Of a stretch of DNA of 64,000 nucleotides, positions 8,120 to 17,064 are shown piece after piece. Below the pieces are notes generated by a model. That model ran no database searches, had not been told where the DNA came from, and saw only the letters and a program-made list of their open reading frames with translations. The translations under genes were made by a program, and so were the position numbers. Position 1 is the first letter of the stretch. Each line of letters starts with the position of its first letter. The DNA comes from Chromatiales bacterium. Lineage in GTDB: Bacteria; Pseudomonadota; Gammaproteobacteria; Steroidobacterales; GCA-2729495. The DNA is taken from positions 1 through 64,000 of the forward strand of contig JAEUPZ010000010.1 of NCBI GenBank assembly GCA_016789885.1, written 5' to 3'.

Positions 8120-9577
8120 TCAGCGCCGGCGCGACCGGCCCCGCCGCAGGCGCGAGGCCGCCAGGGCCATGAGCATCGCGACCAGGCCGAGCGTGCTCGC
8201 GCCCGGCTCGCTCATCCGGTAGTTGCGCTGCGGAGGCTCCGGCGGCGGCGGGGGTACCAGGTCCGGTCCCGGGCCTGGCCACAGCCCTGGCGGCTGCAGG
8301 GGCGGTGGTGGTGGCGGGAACGGCGGCTCAGGCGGCTCCAGTTCGGGCAGCGGCACGTCCGGCGGTGGCAGTGGCGGTGGCGCTGGCGGAGGTGGGGGCC
8401 ACGGCGGATCCTCCGGGCCCGGCGGGCCGCCATCGGGTGGGGGCGGGTCCTGGTCGGGCGGCAACTCCCCGGTGGGCGTTGGTGTCGCCACCTGTCGCCG
8501 GCTACCCCGCGGGGGCGCCTGCGGGCCGATGCCGCCCCCCGGCACCCAGGCAAGCGTTGGTGAGCCCGGCGAGGCGGCTGTAGGGGTTCCGCGGCCCGGT
8601 GGCGCCAAGCCGCCTGGCGCCGGCAGCGCCGCCAGCAGCAGCGGCCCCGGTACCGCACCGGGAGTCGGCCCTAGGTCGGCGGGCGCGATGGCCGCGCCGG
8701 CCACCACCGCCGGGTCATCCGACCGCATCACCGTCGGCTCCAGCAGGCGCAGCACCGAGACGTTGCCGCAGACGTCGGGAATCATCACGTAGTGCGTCTG
8801 CCCCTGGTCGTCGGTGGCCACGAACAGGTCGGCGTACTCGACGTGGCCGGGTGCGAAATTGACCGCCGAGTCGAGGCACATCGTCGTGCCGTAGGTGAGG
8901 GCGATGCGCCGGGGATCGAAGCGCAGCCCGCTGTCTTCGCCGCGCACTTCCCCGCGCCGGATGCTCACGCGGTCGATCCTGCGGCCGGCACGGATGTGGC
9001 CGGCCACGCGCTCGACGACCTCATCGGGCAGGCCCGCGGCGCGCAGCGCCTGGGCAGCAGTGCCGAGGTAGGGACTGCGGCCCGGGTCACCCCAGGCACA
9101 GTAGCGGCGCAGGGCCAGCCCCGCGCGGCTGGGCGGCACCGGAGTGTCGATCACCGGCTCCGCCGGTGGTGCGGCGGCGTCGCCGGTCACGGCCTGGACC
9201 GCAGGCGCTACGGCAACCTCCGCCAGCGGGTGACCCTTGGGCACCGGCACGCCGTCGAAGTGTTCGCCCGCGACGAAGGCCTGGCCGCCGAGCATGAGCA
9301 GACCGTCGTCGTCTGGCGCATCCCCCCCGGGGAGCGTGACGAGGGTCACGGTGAGCACGGCGGCAAGCGCGACGGTTGCCGCCAGCCGCCCGAGGGCGGC
9401 TGCCCGCCGCTGCGCCGAGGGCAGCTGCAGTCCCTCCCAGCCGCAGCTGCGGCAGCGGTAACGCCGCGCCGGCCAGGCCACGGCGATGAGCAGGTCGGCC
9501 CCGCGCCGCGGGACGCGGCGGACGGCGCCGCGGCAGCGCGGGCAGGGCGGATGTCGTGACGGTGATGTCTCGGCCAT
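8120..9577 (-). CDS. PEP-CTERM protein with N-terminal zinc ribbon and proline-rich linker
   Basis: A 485-aa protein of unusual architecture. It begins with a zinc ribbon (C12-x2-C15 and C42-x2-C45), one TM segment (about 62-83), then a globular region (about 150-300) with LRRYCAWGDPGRSPYLG and VMIPDVCGNVSVL motifs, a ~110-residue proline-rich linker and a C-terminal sorting signal SEPGASTLGL-hydrophobic-RLRRGRSRRR. The globular motifs recall a PEP-CTERM subfamily of proteobacteria that I cannot verify here. The C-terminal signal suggests exosortase processing; no exosortase gene is visible. ATG 9577 is chosen since the zinc ribbon begins just after it. Confidence 0.75.
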   Translation of the reverse strand: MAETSPSRHPPCPRCRGAVRRVPRRGADLLIAVAWPARRYRCRSCGWEGLQLPSAQRRAAALGRLAATVALAAVLTVTLVTLPGGDAPDDDGLLMLGGQAFVAGEHFDGVPVPKGHPLAEVAVAPAVQAVTGDAAAPPAEPVIDTPVPPSRAGLALRRYCAWGDPGRSPYLGTAAQALRAAGLPDEVVERVAGHIRAGRRIDRVSIRRGEVRGEDSGLRFDPRRIALTYGTTMCLDSAVNFAPGHVEYADLFVATDDQGQTHYVMIPDVCGNVSVLRLLEPTVMRSDDPAVVAGAAIAPADLGPTPGAVPGPLLLAALPAPGGLAPPGRGTPTAASPGSPTLAWVPGGGIGPQAPPRGSRRQVATPTPTGELPPDQDPPPPDGGPPGPEDPPWPPPPPAPPPLPPPDVPLPELEPPEPPFPPPPPPLQPPGLWPGPGPDLVPPPPPEPPQRNYRMSEPGASTLGLVAMLMALAASRLRRGRSRRR

Positions 9578-9874
9578 GCCAGGCCCTGTGGCGCACCGGT
9601 GCCGGGCCGGTATCGGCCTGCGGGTCATGGTGCGCGAGACAGGCGTGGGCTTCTGTGAGGCGTGCCCGCCGGGCCTCCCTTCCACGCCCGGTTGCCGGCG
9701 AAACCGTGGGCTGGGTCACGCGGCCGGTTGGCGAGCCGTCAGGACCGGAGGGTCGGGCAGCAGCAACGCCCGGGCCAACGGGCGGGGCGGCGCTCGTGGT
9801 GCTGGCGGCAGGCCTCCCTGCGCCAAGCGACGGGCCGCCGTAAGCTGGCGCGCCTGTCGAACCGGGAACCCGCG
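9578..9874. other. 297-bp intergenic region
   Basis: Divergent region between the zinc-ribbon PEP-CTERM gene and the SnoaL-like gene. It should hold both promoters. I looked for a cyclic-di-GMP riboswitch and found no convincing core; no RNA gene, repeat or credible ORF is seen. Confidence 0.4.
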
Positions 9875-10288
9875 ATGGATATCACGTCTGCCGACAACGC
9901 CGCGCTGATGCGCCGCTACTACGACGAAGTCTTCAACCGCCGGAACCTCGGCTTCCTGCGGGCGCACCTCCACCCGGAAGTCGTCGGCCACGGGCCCGGC
10001 AGCGACGATCGCGTCGAAGGAATCGAGGCCGTCGCCGCATTCTCCGCCTACGTATTCGAGGCCTACGACGACTACCGCCTGACGGTGGAGAACGTCGTGG
10101 CCGCGGCAGACCGGGTGGTGGTCCGCGGGCTCGTCACGGCACGTCACCGCGCCACGGGCCGGCCGGTGCGGTTCTTCGGCATCACCGAGTACCGGCTGCA
10201 GCATGGCCTCGTGCGCGAGTACTGGCGCGCCTACGACCGTCTCGACCTCTACGACCGGCAACTGGCGGGTTGGCGCCCAGGCGGCTGA
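9875..10288 (+). CDS. SnoaL-like ester cyclase/NTF2-fold protein
   Basis: A 137-aa NTF2-like cone protein of the SnoaL-like group. The pattern LMRRYYDEVFNRRNLGFLRAHLHPEVVGHGP at the N-terminus, GIEAVAAFSAYVFEAYDDYRLTVENVVAAADRVVVRGLVTARH in the middle and ITEYRLQHGLVREYWRAYDRLDLYDRQLG-like end are diagnostic of the family. Family members catalyse ring closure, hydration or isomerisation of small molecules, often uncharacterised. The ATG at 9875 follows a weak ribosome-binding region. Confidence 0.82.
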   Translation: MDITSADNAALMRRYYDEVFNRRNLGFLRAHLHPEVVGHGPGSDDRVEGIEAVAAFSAYVFEAYDDYRLTVENVVAAADRVVVRGLVTARHRATGRPVRFFGITEYRLQHGLVREYWRAYDRLDLYDRQLAGWRPGG

Positions 10289-10348
10289 CGGCGGGGCCGC
10301 CGGTTCCGGTGGACCCTGCCGGCACCGTTTGGCACGATCCCGCGCTGC

Positions 10349-11830
10349 ATGGACGAAACCGCTGCCCGCGAAGTGCTCCTGGTGCGCGCCCTCGACCGCG
10401 CCGAGCCCGCCGTTGCCGCCTGGAGTGCGGCCGACCGGGCCTGGGCGTCGCGCGTGGCCGTCGAGACGGTCGGCGGTTCCGCTGCCCCCGGGGCATTCCT
10501 CGCCGCCCGGGCCCATGCGGGCCTGCAGCGCGTGCTGCCGCGCGAGCGACCTGCGACGCGTGAGGTGTGGGCGTGGCTGCAGCGGCCGCTGTGGCGTCCG
10601 GGCTGGGTGCCGGCGGGATTCGTCGGTGGTCTCGCCATCGGTGCGGTCATCGACGGCGTCGCGGGTGGCAGTGCCATCAACCTGCTGTCGCTGGCGATCT
10701 TTGGCGTGCTCGGCTGGAACCTGTTCATGTACGTGCTGCTGGCGGTGCGCTGGCTGGCCGGTCTGGTCCGCGGCTCGCGCAGCCCGGGTCCGCTGGTCCT
10801 GGCCCTGCGACGCCTGACCCGCATCGACCGCGTCACCGTGAAGGCCCGCCCGCTGACCGAGCTCGGCCTCGCACGCGTGTGGCCCGGTTTCGTGGCCGAG
10901 TGGCTGCAGGCTGCGTCGCCCCTGCTGACGTCGCTGTTCACGACCATGCTGCATGCCGCGGCCGCCGGCGTCGCCGTGGGCGGGCTCGCGAGCCTCTACC
11001 TGCGCGGCCTGGTGATGGACTACCGGGCCGGCTGGGAGAGCACCTTCCTGGACCCGGGCCTCGTGCATGGCCTGCTGACCACCGTGCTCGGCCCCGCGTC
11101 GGCAATCACCGGCATCGCGCTGCCGGATGCTGTCGGCATCGCAGCGCTGCAGCTGGGCCCCGGGGCCACCGGCGCGCCGGCGGCGCCCTGGATCCACCTG
11201 TACGCCGTCACGGTCGGGCTGCTGGTCGTGCTGCCGCGGGTCGTGCTCGCCCTGGGCGGCCTCGCGCGTGCGGGCCGCACCGCGCGGCGGTTCCCGCTGC
11301 CGCTGGCCGAGCCGTACTACCAGCACGTGTTGCGCCAGCACCGGCCCGCCCCGGCGGGCGTCCGGGTGTGGCCCCACGCCACGGCACCGTCGGCCCAGGC
11401 CACGCTGGCGCTGCGCAGCCTGTGCGCCCGCGTCTGGGGTGACGCGGTGGGGCTCGAGGTGCTGCCGGCCGTGGCCTGGGGTGACGAAGACGCGCTGGAG
11501 CCGCCCGGTGCCGAGACCGACGTGGCCCTCGCGCTCTTCGACATGAACGCAACGCCCGAAGTCGAGCAGCAGGGCCGCCTGCTGCAGTCCCTCGCCGACG
11601 CGCTGCCTGCCGGCGTGCCCGTGCTCGTCGTCGTCAACGAGTCGGCGTTCCTGGCGCGCTTCGCGGGTCTGCCGGAGCGCATCGGCCAGCGGCGGGCGGC
11701 CTGGGAGGCGCTGGCCGGCCGCTTCGGCACGACGGCCGTCTTCATCGACCTGGGAGCGCCGGACACGGCGGCGGCCGAGGCCGCGCTGCAGGCGGCCCTC
11801 GACCGGCCGCTGCAGCGGGCTGCTGCGTGA
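10349..11830 (+). CDS. DUF2868-family membrane protein
   Basis: A 493-aa protein with several membrane segments (about residues 88-110, 112-140, 205-230 and 285-310) and a soluble C-terminal part. The layout, and the GTPase gene that follows 4 bp downstream, match the recurrent DUF2868-DUF3482 pair of proteobacteria. The biochemical role of the pair is not established; a membrane-anchored partner for the GTPase is the natural inference. The stop at 11830 and next ATG at 11835 imply translational coupling. Confidence 0.8.
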   Translation: MDETAAREVLLVRALDRAEPAVAAWSAADRAWASRVAVETVGGSAAPGAFLAARAHAGLQRVLPRERPATREVWAWLQRPLWRPGWVPAGFVGGLAIGAVIDGVAGGSAINLLSLAIFGVLGWNLFMYVLLAVRWLAGLVRGSRSPGPLVLALRRLTRIDRVTVKARPLTELGLARVWPGFVAEWLQAASPLLTSLFTTMLHAAAAGVAVGGLASLYLRGLVMDYRAGWESTFLDPGLVHGLLTTVLGPASAITGIALPDAVGIAALQLGPGATGAPAAPWIHLYAVTVGLLVVLPRVVLALGGLARAGRTARRFPLPLAEPYYQHVLRQHRPAPAGVRVWPHATAPSAQATLALRSLCARVWGDAVGLEVLPAVAWGDEDALEPPGAETDVALALFDMNATPEVEQQGRLLQSLADALPAGVPVLVVVNESAFLARFAGLPERIGQRRAAWEALAGRFGTTAVFIDLGAPDTAAAEAALQAALDRPLQRAAA

Positions 11831-11834
11831 CGCC

Positions 11835-13337
11835 ATGACCCGCATCACCCTGAGCCTCGTCTCGCACACCAACGTCGGCAAGACGACGCTGGCGCGCACG
11901 CTGCTTGGCCAGGACGTCGGCGAGGTGCGCGATGCCCCCCACGTGACCGAGTTCGCTGAGCCGCACCGGGTGCTGGCCACGGAGGCTGGTGACGAGCTGT
12001 GGCTGTGGGACACGCCGGGCTTTGGCGACAGCGTGCGGCTCGCGCGGCGCATGCGCCAGTCGGGCAATCCCTTGGGCTGGGTGCTGTCGCAGGTCTGGGA
12101 CCGCTTCACCGACCGGCCGTTCTGGGCGAGCCAGCAGGCGCTGCGCAACGTGCGCGAGCAGGCCGACGTGGTGCTGTACCTCGTCAACGCCGCCGAGCCG
12201 CCCGAGTCGGCGGGGTACGTGGCCCCCGAGATGGACCTGCTCGAGTGGCTCGGCAAGCCCGTCATCGTGCTGCTGAACCAGCTGGGGGCGCCCCGGCCGC
12301 TGGCTGAGGAGGCGGTCGACGTCGATCGGTGGCGGCAGCACCTGGCACTGCGCGGCGGCGTGCGGGCCGTGCTGGCCTTCGACGCCTTCGCCCGATGCTG
12401 GGTGCAGGAAGGCGTCCTGCTGGCGGCCATCGCCGCGGCGCTGCCCGGCGCCCAGCGGGGCGCCATGGAGGGGCTGCAGGCCGCTTGGCAGGCCTCGCGC
12501 CGGCAGGTTTTCGCCGACAGCATGGCGGTCCTGGCCCGGAGCCTCGCCGTCATGGCCCTCGACCGGCAGCCGGTGGACGACGGCAGCTTCCTCGACGGCG
12601 TGCGGACGCAGTTGCGGGAGATCGGCAGCCGCGTGCGCGGCGACCCGTCGTCGGGGCCGGTGGCCAGGGCCGAGCAGTTGCTGGCGGAAGGTCTCGATCG
12701 CGAGGTGCGGGCGAGCACCGCCCGCCTGATCGCGTTGCACGGGCTGGAGGGTGAAGCCCGGGACGAAGTGCTGAAGCGCCTGGCTGCCCGCTACGACCTG
12801 CGGCTGCGCGTGGACGAAGGCCAGGCGGCGGTGGTCGGTGGCGTCGTGACCGGGGCGCTGGCCGGGTTGAAGGCCGACCTCGCCACCGGCGGGCTGACGC
12901 TGGGCGGCGGCCTGCTGGCGGGATCGCTGCTCGGCGCCCTCGGTGGCCTGGGCGTCGCCCGGCTCGTCAACCGCGTGCGCGGGACCGGACGGTCATGGGT
13001 CACGTGGAATGCGGCGGTGCTCGACGGCCTCGTGGCGGCGGCCCTGCTGCGGTACCTCGCCGTCGCCCACTTCGGCCGCGGCCGGGGCGAGTGGCGCGAC
13101 GGCGAGGTGCCCCCGCACTGGCCGGGGGTCGTCGACCGCGCGCTGGCGTCGTCCCGTGACAGCCTGGCGGCCCTGTGGGCCGCTCGCCTGGCCGGCGGCG
13201 ACGACGCCCTGGACGAGGCGGCGATCCGGGACCTGGCGTCCCGGCTCGAGCCGCTGCTCGCCGGCGCTGCCGCCGCCGCCCTTCAGGATCTGTATCCCGG
13301 GCTCGGCGGTGCGGCGGCCGGGGGCGCGAAGGGGTAA
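11835..13337 (+). CDS. DUF3482-type GTPase
   Basis: A 500-aa Era/TrmE-like GTP-binding protein. The P-loop reads SHTNVGKTT (residues 10-18), with serine in place of the first glycine; G3 is DTPGFGD and the G4 position is NQLG rather than NKxD, so guanine specificity may be relaxed. A long helical C-terminus contains two glycine-rich hydrophobic stretches (about 330-375) that could insert in the membrane. Partner of the upstream DUF2868 protein by operon. Role unknown; proposed links to membrane or stress processes are inference only. Confidence 0.82.
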   Translation: MTRITLSLVSHTNVGKTTLARTLLGQDVGEVRDAPHVTEFAEPHRVLATEAGDELWLWDTPGFGDSVRLARRMRQSGNPLGWVLSQVWDRFTDRPFWASQQALRNVREQADVVLYLVNAAEPPESAGYVAPEMDLLEWLGKPVIVLLNQLGAPRPLAEEAVDVDRWRQHLALRGGVRAVLAFDAFARCWVQEGVLLAAIAAALPGAQRGAMEGLQAAWQASRRQVFADSMAVLARSLAVMALDRQPVDDGSFLDGVRTQLREIGSRVRGDPSSGPVARAEQLLAEGLDREVRASTARLIALHGLEGEARDEVLKRLAARYDLRLRVDEGQAAVVGGVVTGALAGLKADLATGGLTLGGGLLAGSLLGALGGLGVARLVNRVRGTGRSWVTWNAAVLDGLVAAALLRYLAVAHFGRGRGEWRDGEVPPHWPGVVDRALASSRDSLAALWAARLAGGDDALDEAAIRDLASRLEPLLAGAAAAALQDLYPGLGGAAAGGAKG

Positions 13338-13370
13338 GCTGCCTTCCGGTCACTGCGGGAGTCACGGCCG

Positions 13371-14267
13371 GTGTCATCGTCAGCGCTGCGGCGCCTCGCG
13401 CTGCTGGTCCTGCTCGCGATCGCTCCGGCGACGCTGCCAGCGGCTGAGCGCTACTGGCCGCCCATCGTCGATCCGCCTACCGCCAGCTGGCATCCCGGCA
13501 AGTGGATCTGGGCAGACCTCATCACCAGCGACGTGGGCCGGGCCGCCGACTTCTACGCGGCCGTGTTCGGCTGGACCTACGAGACCTACGGTGGCGACGA
13601 GGACACCGACACCTACACGCTGGTGCTCGCCGATGGCGTGCCCATCGGCGGCATGGTCTTCGACGCCCGTCCGCCCGGTAAGGCACTGGCGGCCGGCCGC
13701 TGGATCGGCCTGATGTCGGTGCCGGACGTTGGGGCCGCCGTGCAGGCGGCGAAGGCCGCCGGCGGGCAGGTTGCCATGCCGGCCCGGGTACTCGGTGCGC
13801 GCGGTGAGACCGCCGCGCTGCTGGATCCCGAGGGCGCGCTGTTCGGCGTGGTGCGTTCGACGGCCGGCGACCCCGGGGATTTTCTCGGCGACGTGGGCGA
13901 GTGGCTCTGGGTCGAGCTGTGGGCCGCCGACCCGAAGGCCATGGCCGGTTTCTATCAGGCTGTCGGCGGTTACGAGGCGGCTACGCCGGCGGCGCCCGAC
14001 GTGCCGCTGGCCTTCGTCCTCGGTCAGCAAGGCCGCTCCCGGGCGGGCATCCTGCAGCGCCCCGGGGAGGTGCCGAACAGTGCATGGCTGCCCTACGTGC
14101 GGGTCGCCGATATCGATGCCGCGATGGAGCGGGCCCGCGCGGCCGGGGCCCGGGCCATGGCCGGCCCCTTCGACCGGCCGGCCGGCCGGGTGGCCGTGAT
14201 GCTCGACCCGCTGGGGGCACCCGTCGCGATGGCCGAGCTTGCGCTGCCGGCCGGAGGCGAGAAATGA
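13371..14267 (+). CDS. Exported two-domain VOC (glyoxalase-like) protein
   Basis: A 298-aa protein: a signal peptide (about residues 1-24, cleavage near LPAAE), then two vicinal-oxygen-chelate modules. The first starts WADLITSDVGRAADFYAAVFGW and the second LWVELWAADPKAMAGFYQAVGGY, each the usual beta-alpha opening with an FYxxV/A motif. Related exported proteins are called glyoxalase/bleomycin-resistance-like, without a known substrate. The GTG at 13371 gives a full signal peptide. Its stop overlaps the ATG of the next lipoprotein gene (ATGA). Confidence 0.82.
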   Translation: MSSSALRRLALLVLLAIAPATLPAAERYWPPIVDPPTASWHPGKWIWADLITSDVGRAADFYAAVFGWTYETYGGDEDTDTYTLVLADGVPIGGMVFDARPPGKALAAGRWIGLMSVPDVGAAVQAAKAAGGQVAMPARVLGARGETAALLDPEGALFGVVRSTAGDPGDFLGDVGEWLWVELWAADPKAMAGFYQAVGGYEAATPAAPDVPLAFVLGQQGRSRAGILQRPGEVPNSAWLPYVRVADIDAAMERARAAGARAMAGPFDRPAGRVAVMLDPLGAPVAMAELALPAGGEK

Positions 14268-14713
14268 AATTACGTCACGCGCTGCTGGCCGGTAGTGTGC
14301 TGCTGACCGCCACCCTAGGCGGCTGTTCCTCCAGTGACGGCGTGTCCTCGTCGGTAGGGGTCAGCTACGGCTATGGATACGGCTACGGGGCACCCTACTA
14401 CCCTGGCTACTACGGTCCCTACTACGGTTACGGTGACGTCGTGGTCGTGCCGCCGGAACGTCCCGGCAATGGCGGGGACCCCGGGCAGCTCCCGAAGCCG
14501 TTGCCGACACCCCCGGGCGGGGCGACGACGTTGCCCGCCGGCTCGTACAACCGGCCATCGAGCCTGCCGTCGCCTGCGGGACCCTCGGCCGGGTACAACT
14601 CCCTGCCGCCGCCGCGCTCTGCGAGTGCGCCCCGGCCGACTTCCCGCCCTGCGCCCCGGCCAGCGCCCCGGCCGACTCCGCGGCCGATGGGTGGCGGAGG
14701 GCGGCGCCGCTAG
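14264..14713 (+). CDS. Small lipoprotein with Tyr/Gly and Pro/Arg-rich repeats
   Basis: A 149-aa lipoprotein: lipobox LGGCSS (acylated cysteine near residue 21), then a YGYGYGYG/YYPGYYGPYYGYG tract (about 34-55), a VVVVPPERPG joint and a low-complexity proline/serine/arginine tail ending in PAPRPTPRPMGG-like repeats. Predicted to be anchored in the outer membrane and largely disordered. ATG 14264 overlaps the VOC stop. It ends tail-to-tail with the LLM oxidoreductase gene, sharing 4 bp. No family recognised. Confidence 0.7.
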   Translation: MKLRHALLAGSVLLTATLGGCSSSDGVSSSVGVSYGYGYGYGAPYYPGYYGPYYGYGDVVVVPPERPGNGGDPGQLPKPLPTPPGGATTLPAGSYNRPSSLPSPAGPSAGYNSLPPPRSASAPRPTSRPAPRPAPRPTPRPMGGGGRRR

Positions 14714-15720
14714 CCGAGTCGAGGCAGCACGCGTTCGCCGAGCATCCGGATGGAGTCCGCCGGATCGTCGTGGATGCGCAGCGCCACCTCGGTCAGCCCG
14801 TGCCGCGCAAACTCCCGCAGGCGCTCCGTGTGCCGGTCCAGGTCCCGCAGGTCCCCGGCGCAGCTCAGCCCTTCCACCAGGGCATCGACGACGGGGTCCG
14901 GCACGCCCTTGATGTCGCCGGAGCGGTCGCGGAAGGCCTGCAGGAAGGCCTGCTTGTGGGCCATGACGAACTCGACGTCGTCGCGGGACAGTAATGGCTC
15001 GAGCCACTCCCGCTCGAGCCAGCCCCGCAGCATCAGTTCCCGCCGCGCCTCGCGCAGCGAGGCGGCCCGGTCTTCCTTGACGTGCCAGGCGACGAAATTG
15101 CTGATGCGGAACGCGGCGGGGTCGCGACCCTCGGCGGCGAGGGCGTCGCGGATCGTTGCCAGCGGCTTGTCGAGCATCGGCAGCGCGATGTCGCTCAGCA
15201 TGGTGCCGTCGCAGGCGTGGGCGGCGGCGCGCAGCATTCTCGGGCCCGTGGCACCACCGTAGACCAGCGGCGGGCGCTCGCGGTGCCAGTGGGCCACGTA
15301 GCCACGTGACTTGTAGACCTGCCCCGGGTAGTTCACGACCTTGCCGCTGACGGCCGCCGTCACGATGTCGGCTGCTTCGCGGAAACCCTGGATGCGGCGG
15401 CCATAGCCGACCTGCATGACGCCCGGCCACTCGCCACCACCGCCGACGGTGAGCATCGCGCGGCCGTGGCAGTACTCGTTGAGCGTCAGCAGCGCATTCG
15501 CCATTTTCAGCGGGTGCATCTCGTAGCCGCTGACGACCACGATGCCGACCTTGAGGCGCGACGTGGCCAGCGCGAGCGGCACCGCCGACAGGAACGGGTC
15601 CCGGGCGCGGACGTAGTTCTCGATCCAGATGGCCCGGAAGGGGTACTGCTCGGCGAGCACGCCGAGTTCCGCGATCTGCGCCGGCGTGAGGTCCGGCTCG
15701 AGGATGAGGTCGATGTCCAC
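14710..15720 (-). CDS. LLM-class (luciferase-like) flavin-dependent oxidoreductase
   Basis: A 336-aa TIM-barrel oxidoreductase of the bacterial luciferase/F420 or FMN-dependent superfamily. Typical elements are IWIENYVRARDPFLSAVPLALATSRLKVGIVVV (residues about 31-63), the HPLKMANALLTLNE segment and MLTVGGGGEWPG (about 89-100). Whether it uses FMN or F420 cannot be settled from sequence. It stands alone between convergent and same-strand neighbours. Confidence 0.82.
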   Translation of the reverse strand: MDIDLILEPDLTPAQIAELGVLAEQYPFRAIWIENYVRARDPFLSAVPLALATSRLKVGIVVVSGYEMHPLKMANALLTLNEYCHGRAMLTVGGGGEWPGVMQVGYGRRIQGFREAADIVTAAVSGKVVNYPGQVYKSRGYVAHWHRERPPLVYGGATGPRMLRAAAHACDGTMLSDIALPMLDKPLATIRDALAAEGRDPAAFRISNFVAWHVKEDRAASLREARRELMLRGWLEREWLEPLLSRDDVEFVMAHKQAFLQAFRDRSGDIKGVPDPVVDALVEGLSCAGDLRDLDRHTERLREFARHGLTEVALRIHDDPADSIRMLGERVLPRLG

Positions 15721-15830
15721 GCGGTGCCTCCCGGCTGCTGGCCGCGCATCTATCGCGCGCCGCCGGCAGCCGGGGGATCCGGACTTCTACCTAGCGGGCC
15801 TGGTCCGAGGCATGGCCGGCCGCCGGATGG

Positions 15831-16964
15831 TCAACGCCAGGCGTTCTGCTCGTCGAGGAAGCGCTTGGCGTCCTTGAGGTCCTTCGGCAGGTACTGGCTG
15901 AAGAGGCCCGGTGCCTGGCGCGGCACGTAGCGGTCGAAGACCGGCTGGTACAGCGCGAGGTGCACGTCCGGGATCTGGTGCGTGGCGCGGTACTGGGCCA
16001 TGGGCAGCCGCGCCACGACCTCCTGCTCGAACTTCGCATCGGCCTTCGCGAGGACCTCGCCCCGGGGGCCGTAGATGGCCGTGCCGCCGGAGCCGCCGTT
16101 GGCGTCGTCGAGGAAGTTCGGGTTGTCCGGCGAGACCGCGTTGTTGACGATCACCGTGTACACGCGGTTGTAGATCGAGGTCATCTTCATGTCGTCGGCG
16201 CTGAAGCCGCCGGACGCCGTGCGCAGTATGATCTCGGCCCCCTTGAGGGCCATGGCCCGGAAGAGTTCGGGCTCGAGCTGGGTCGACGACGTGCACAGGT
16301 TGCCGATGTCGGTGCGGTGCACGGGGATCACGGCATCGGCGCCGTACATCTCGATGAAGCGGTCGAGCACGTTGTAGACCGTGGTCGTCACGAGCTCGAA
16401 CTCGGGGAAGACGCCGACGATGTTCCTCGCCTTCCAGTCGCGGGCGACGATCCGCCCGTCGGGCCCGATGATGGACGTGATGCTGAGCACGTGGCCGGGC
16501 CAGTCGCGGTCGAGGGCGTAGGCGCCGAACTGGATGTAGCACTGGTACTGCCGGGCCTTGGCGGCGATCTGCTCCGTCTCGGGCCCCGGGATCTCGATGG
16601 ACAGCCGCTCGAGTTCCTTGCGGTCCCAAGGGTTCCAGCCCTGCAGCGGGAACTCGTGGAAGCAGAGCAGGTCCTTGCGCCCGCCGAAATTCTGCACCTT
16701 GTCGATGACGTCGAGCAGGTGCGCGAGGTTCGCGCGGATGCCCGGGGCCGGCGCCTTGCCGTCGACGGCCCGGATGCGCGTCTGGATCGCGCCCACGGTC
16801 ACGGTATCCCGCCGCAGCGGGACGCGGTCGTAGGCGCGCCCGTTCGGCGCGATGTTGACCGGCTGGCCCGTTGCAGCGGTGCTCACTGGTGCCTGGCCCG
16901 CTGCTGCGAGCCCCGCGAGGCCGGCCACGAGGCTGCGGCGGTCGATGGTGGTTTCGCTTGACAT
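15831..16964 (-). CDS. Tat-exported carbon-nitrogen hydrolase (nitrilase superfamily)
   Basis: A 377-aa amidase/nitrilase-fold enzyme. The catalytic triad is present: E104 in FHEFPLQG, K178 in RDWKARN and C224 in GNLCTSST. Residues 9-24 (DRRSLVAGLAGLAAAG) form a twin-arginine signal, so the enzyme probably acts in the periplasm, unusual for the superfamily. ATG 16964 is chosen because it begins the Tat signal; a 72-codon upstream extension looks non-coding. The substrate is unknown; aliphatic amidase-like or N-carbamoyl amidase activity is possible. Confidence 0.85.
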   Translation of the reverse strand: MSSETTIDRRSLVAGLAGLAAAGQAPVSTAATGQPVNIAPNGRAYDRVPLRRDTVTVGAIQTRIRAVDGKAPAPGIRANLAHLLDVIDKVQNFGGRKDLLCFHEFPLQGWNPWDRKELERLSIEIPGPETEQIAAKARQYQCYIQFGAYALDRDWPGHVLSITSIIGPDGRIVARDWKARNIVGVFPEFELVTTTVYNVLDRFIEMYGADAVIPVHRTDIGNLCTSSTQLEPELFRAMALKGAEIILRTASGGFSADDMKMTSIYNRVYTVIVNNAVSPDNPNFLDDANGGSGGTAIYGPRGEVLAKADAKFEQEVVARLPMAQYRATHQIPDVHLALYQPVFDRYVPRQAPGLFSQYLPKDLKDAKRFLDEQNAWR

Positions 16965-17024
16965 CTGCGCGATTCTCCGGGGTTGCGGCCGCCTGCGGCC
17001 AAGGGGCGAGCCTACACCAGCGGT

Positions 17025-17056
17025 TTGCCTTGCCCCAGACCGGCTGCGCGCATACC
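17025..17056 (+). promoter_or_regulatory. Possible promoter of the SRP RNA gene
   Basis: TTGCCT at 17025-17030 and CATACC at 17051-17056 lie just upstream of the SRP RNA 5' end. The 20-bp spacing is longer than ideal, so this is tentative. Confidence 0.35.
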
Positions 17057-17064
17057 CTTGCCTC

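Noticed and set aside
9578..9874. Possible cyclic-di-GMP riboswitch upstream of the PEP-CTERM gene
   Set aside because: Looked on both strands; no GGACGCAAAGCC-like core or tetraloop receptor found.
9716..12718. 1000-codon minus-strand open frame
   Set aside because: Antisense shadow of the DUF2868 and GTPase genes in GC-rich DNA; low-complexity, no domain pattern.
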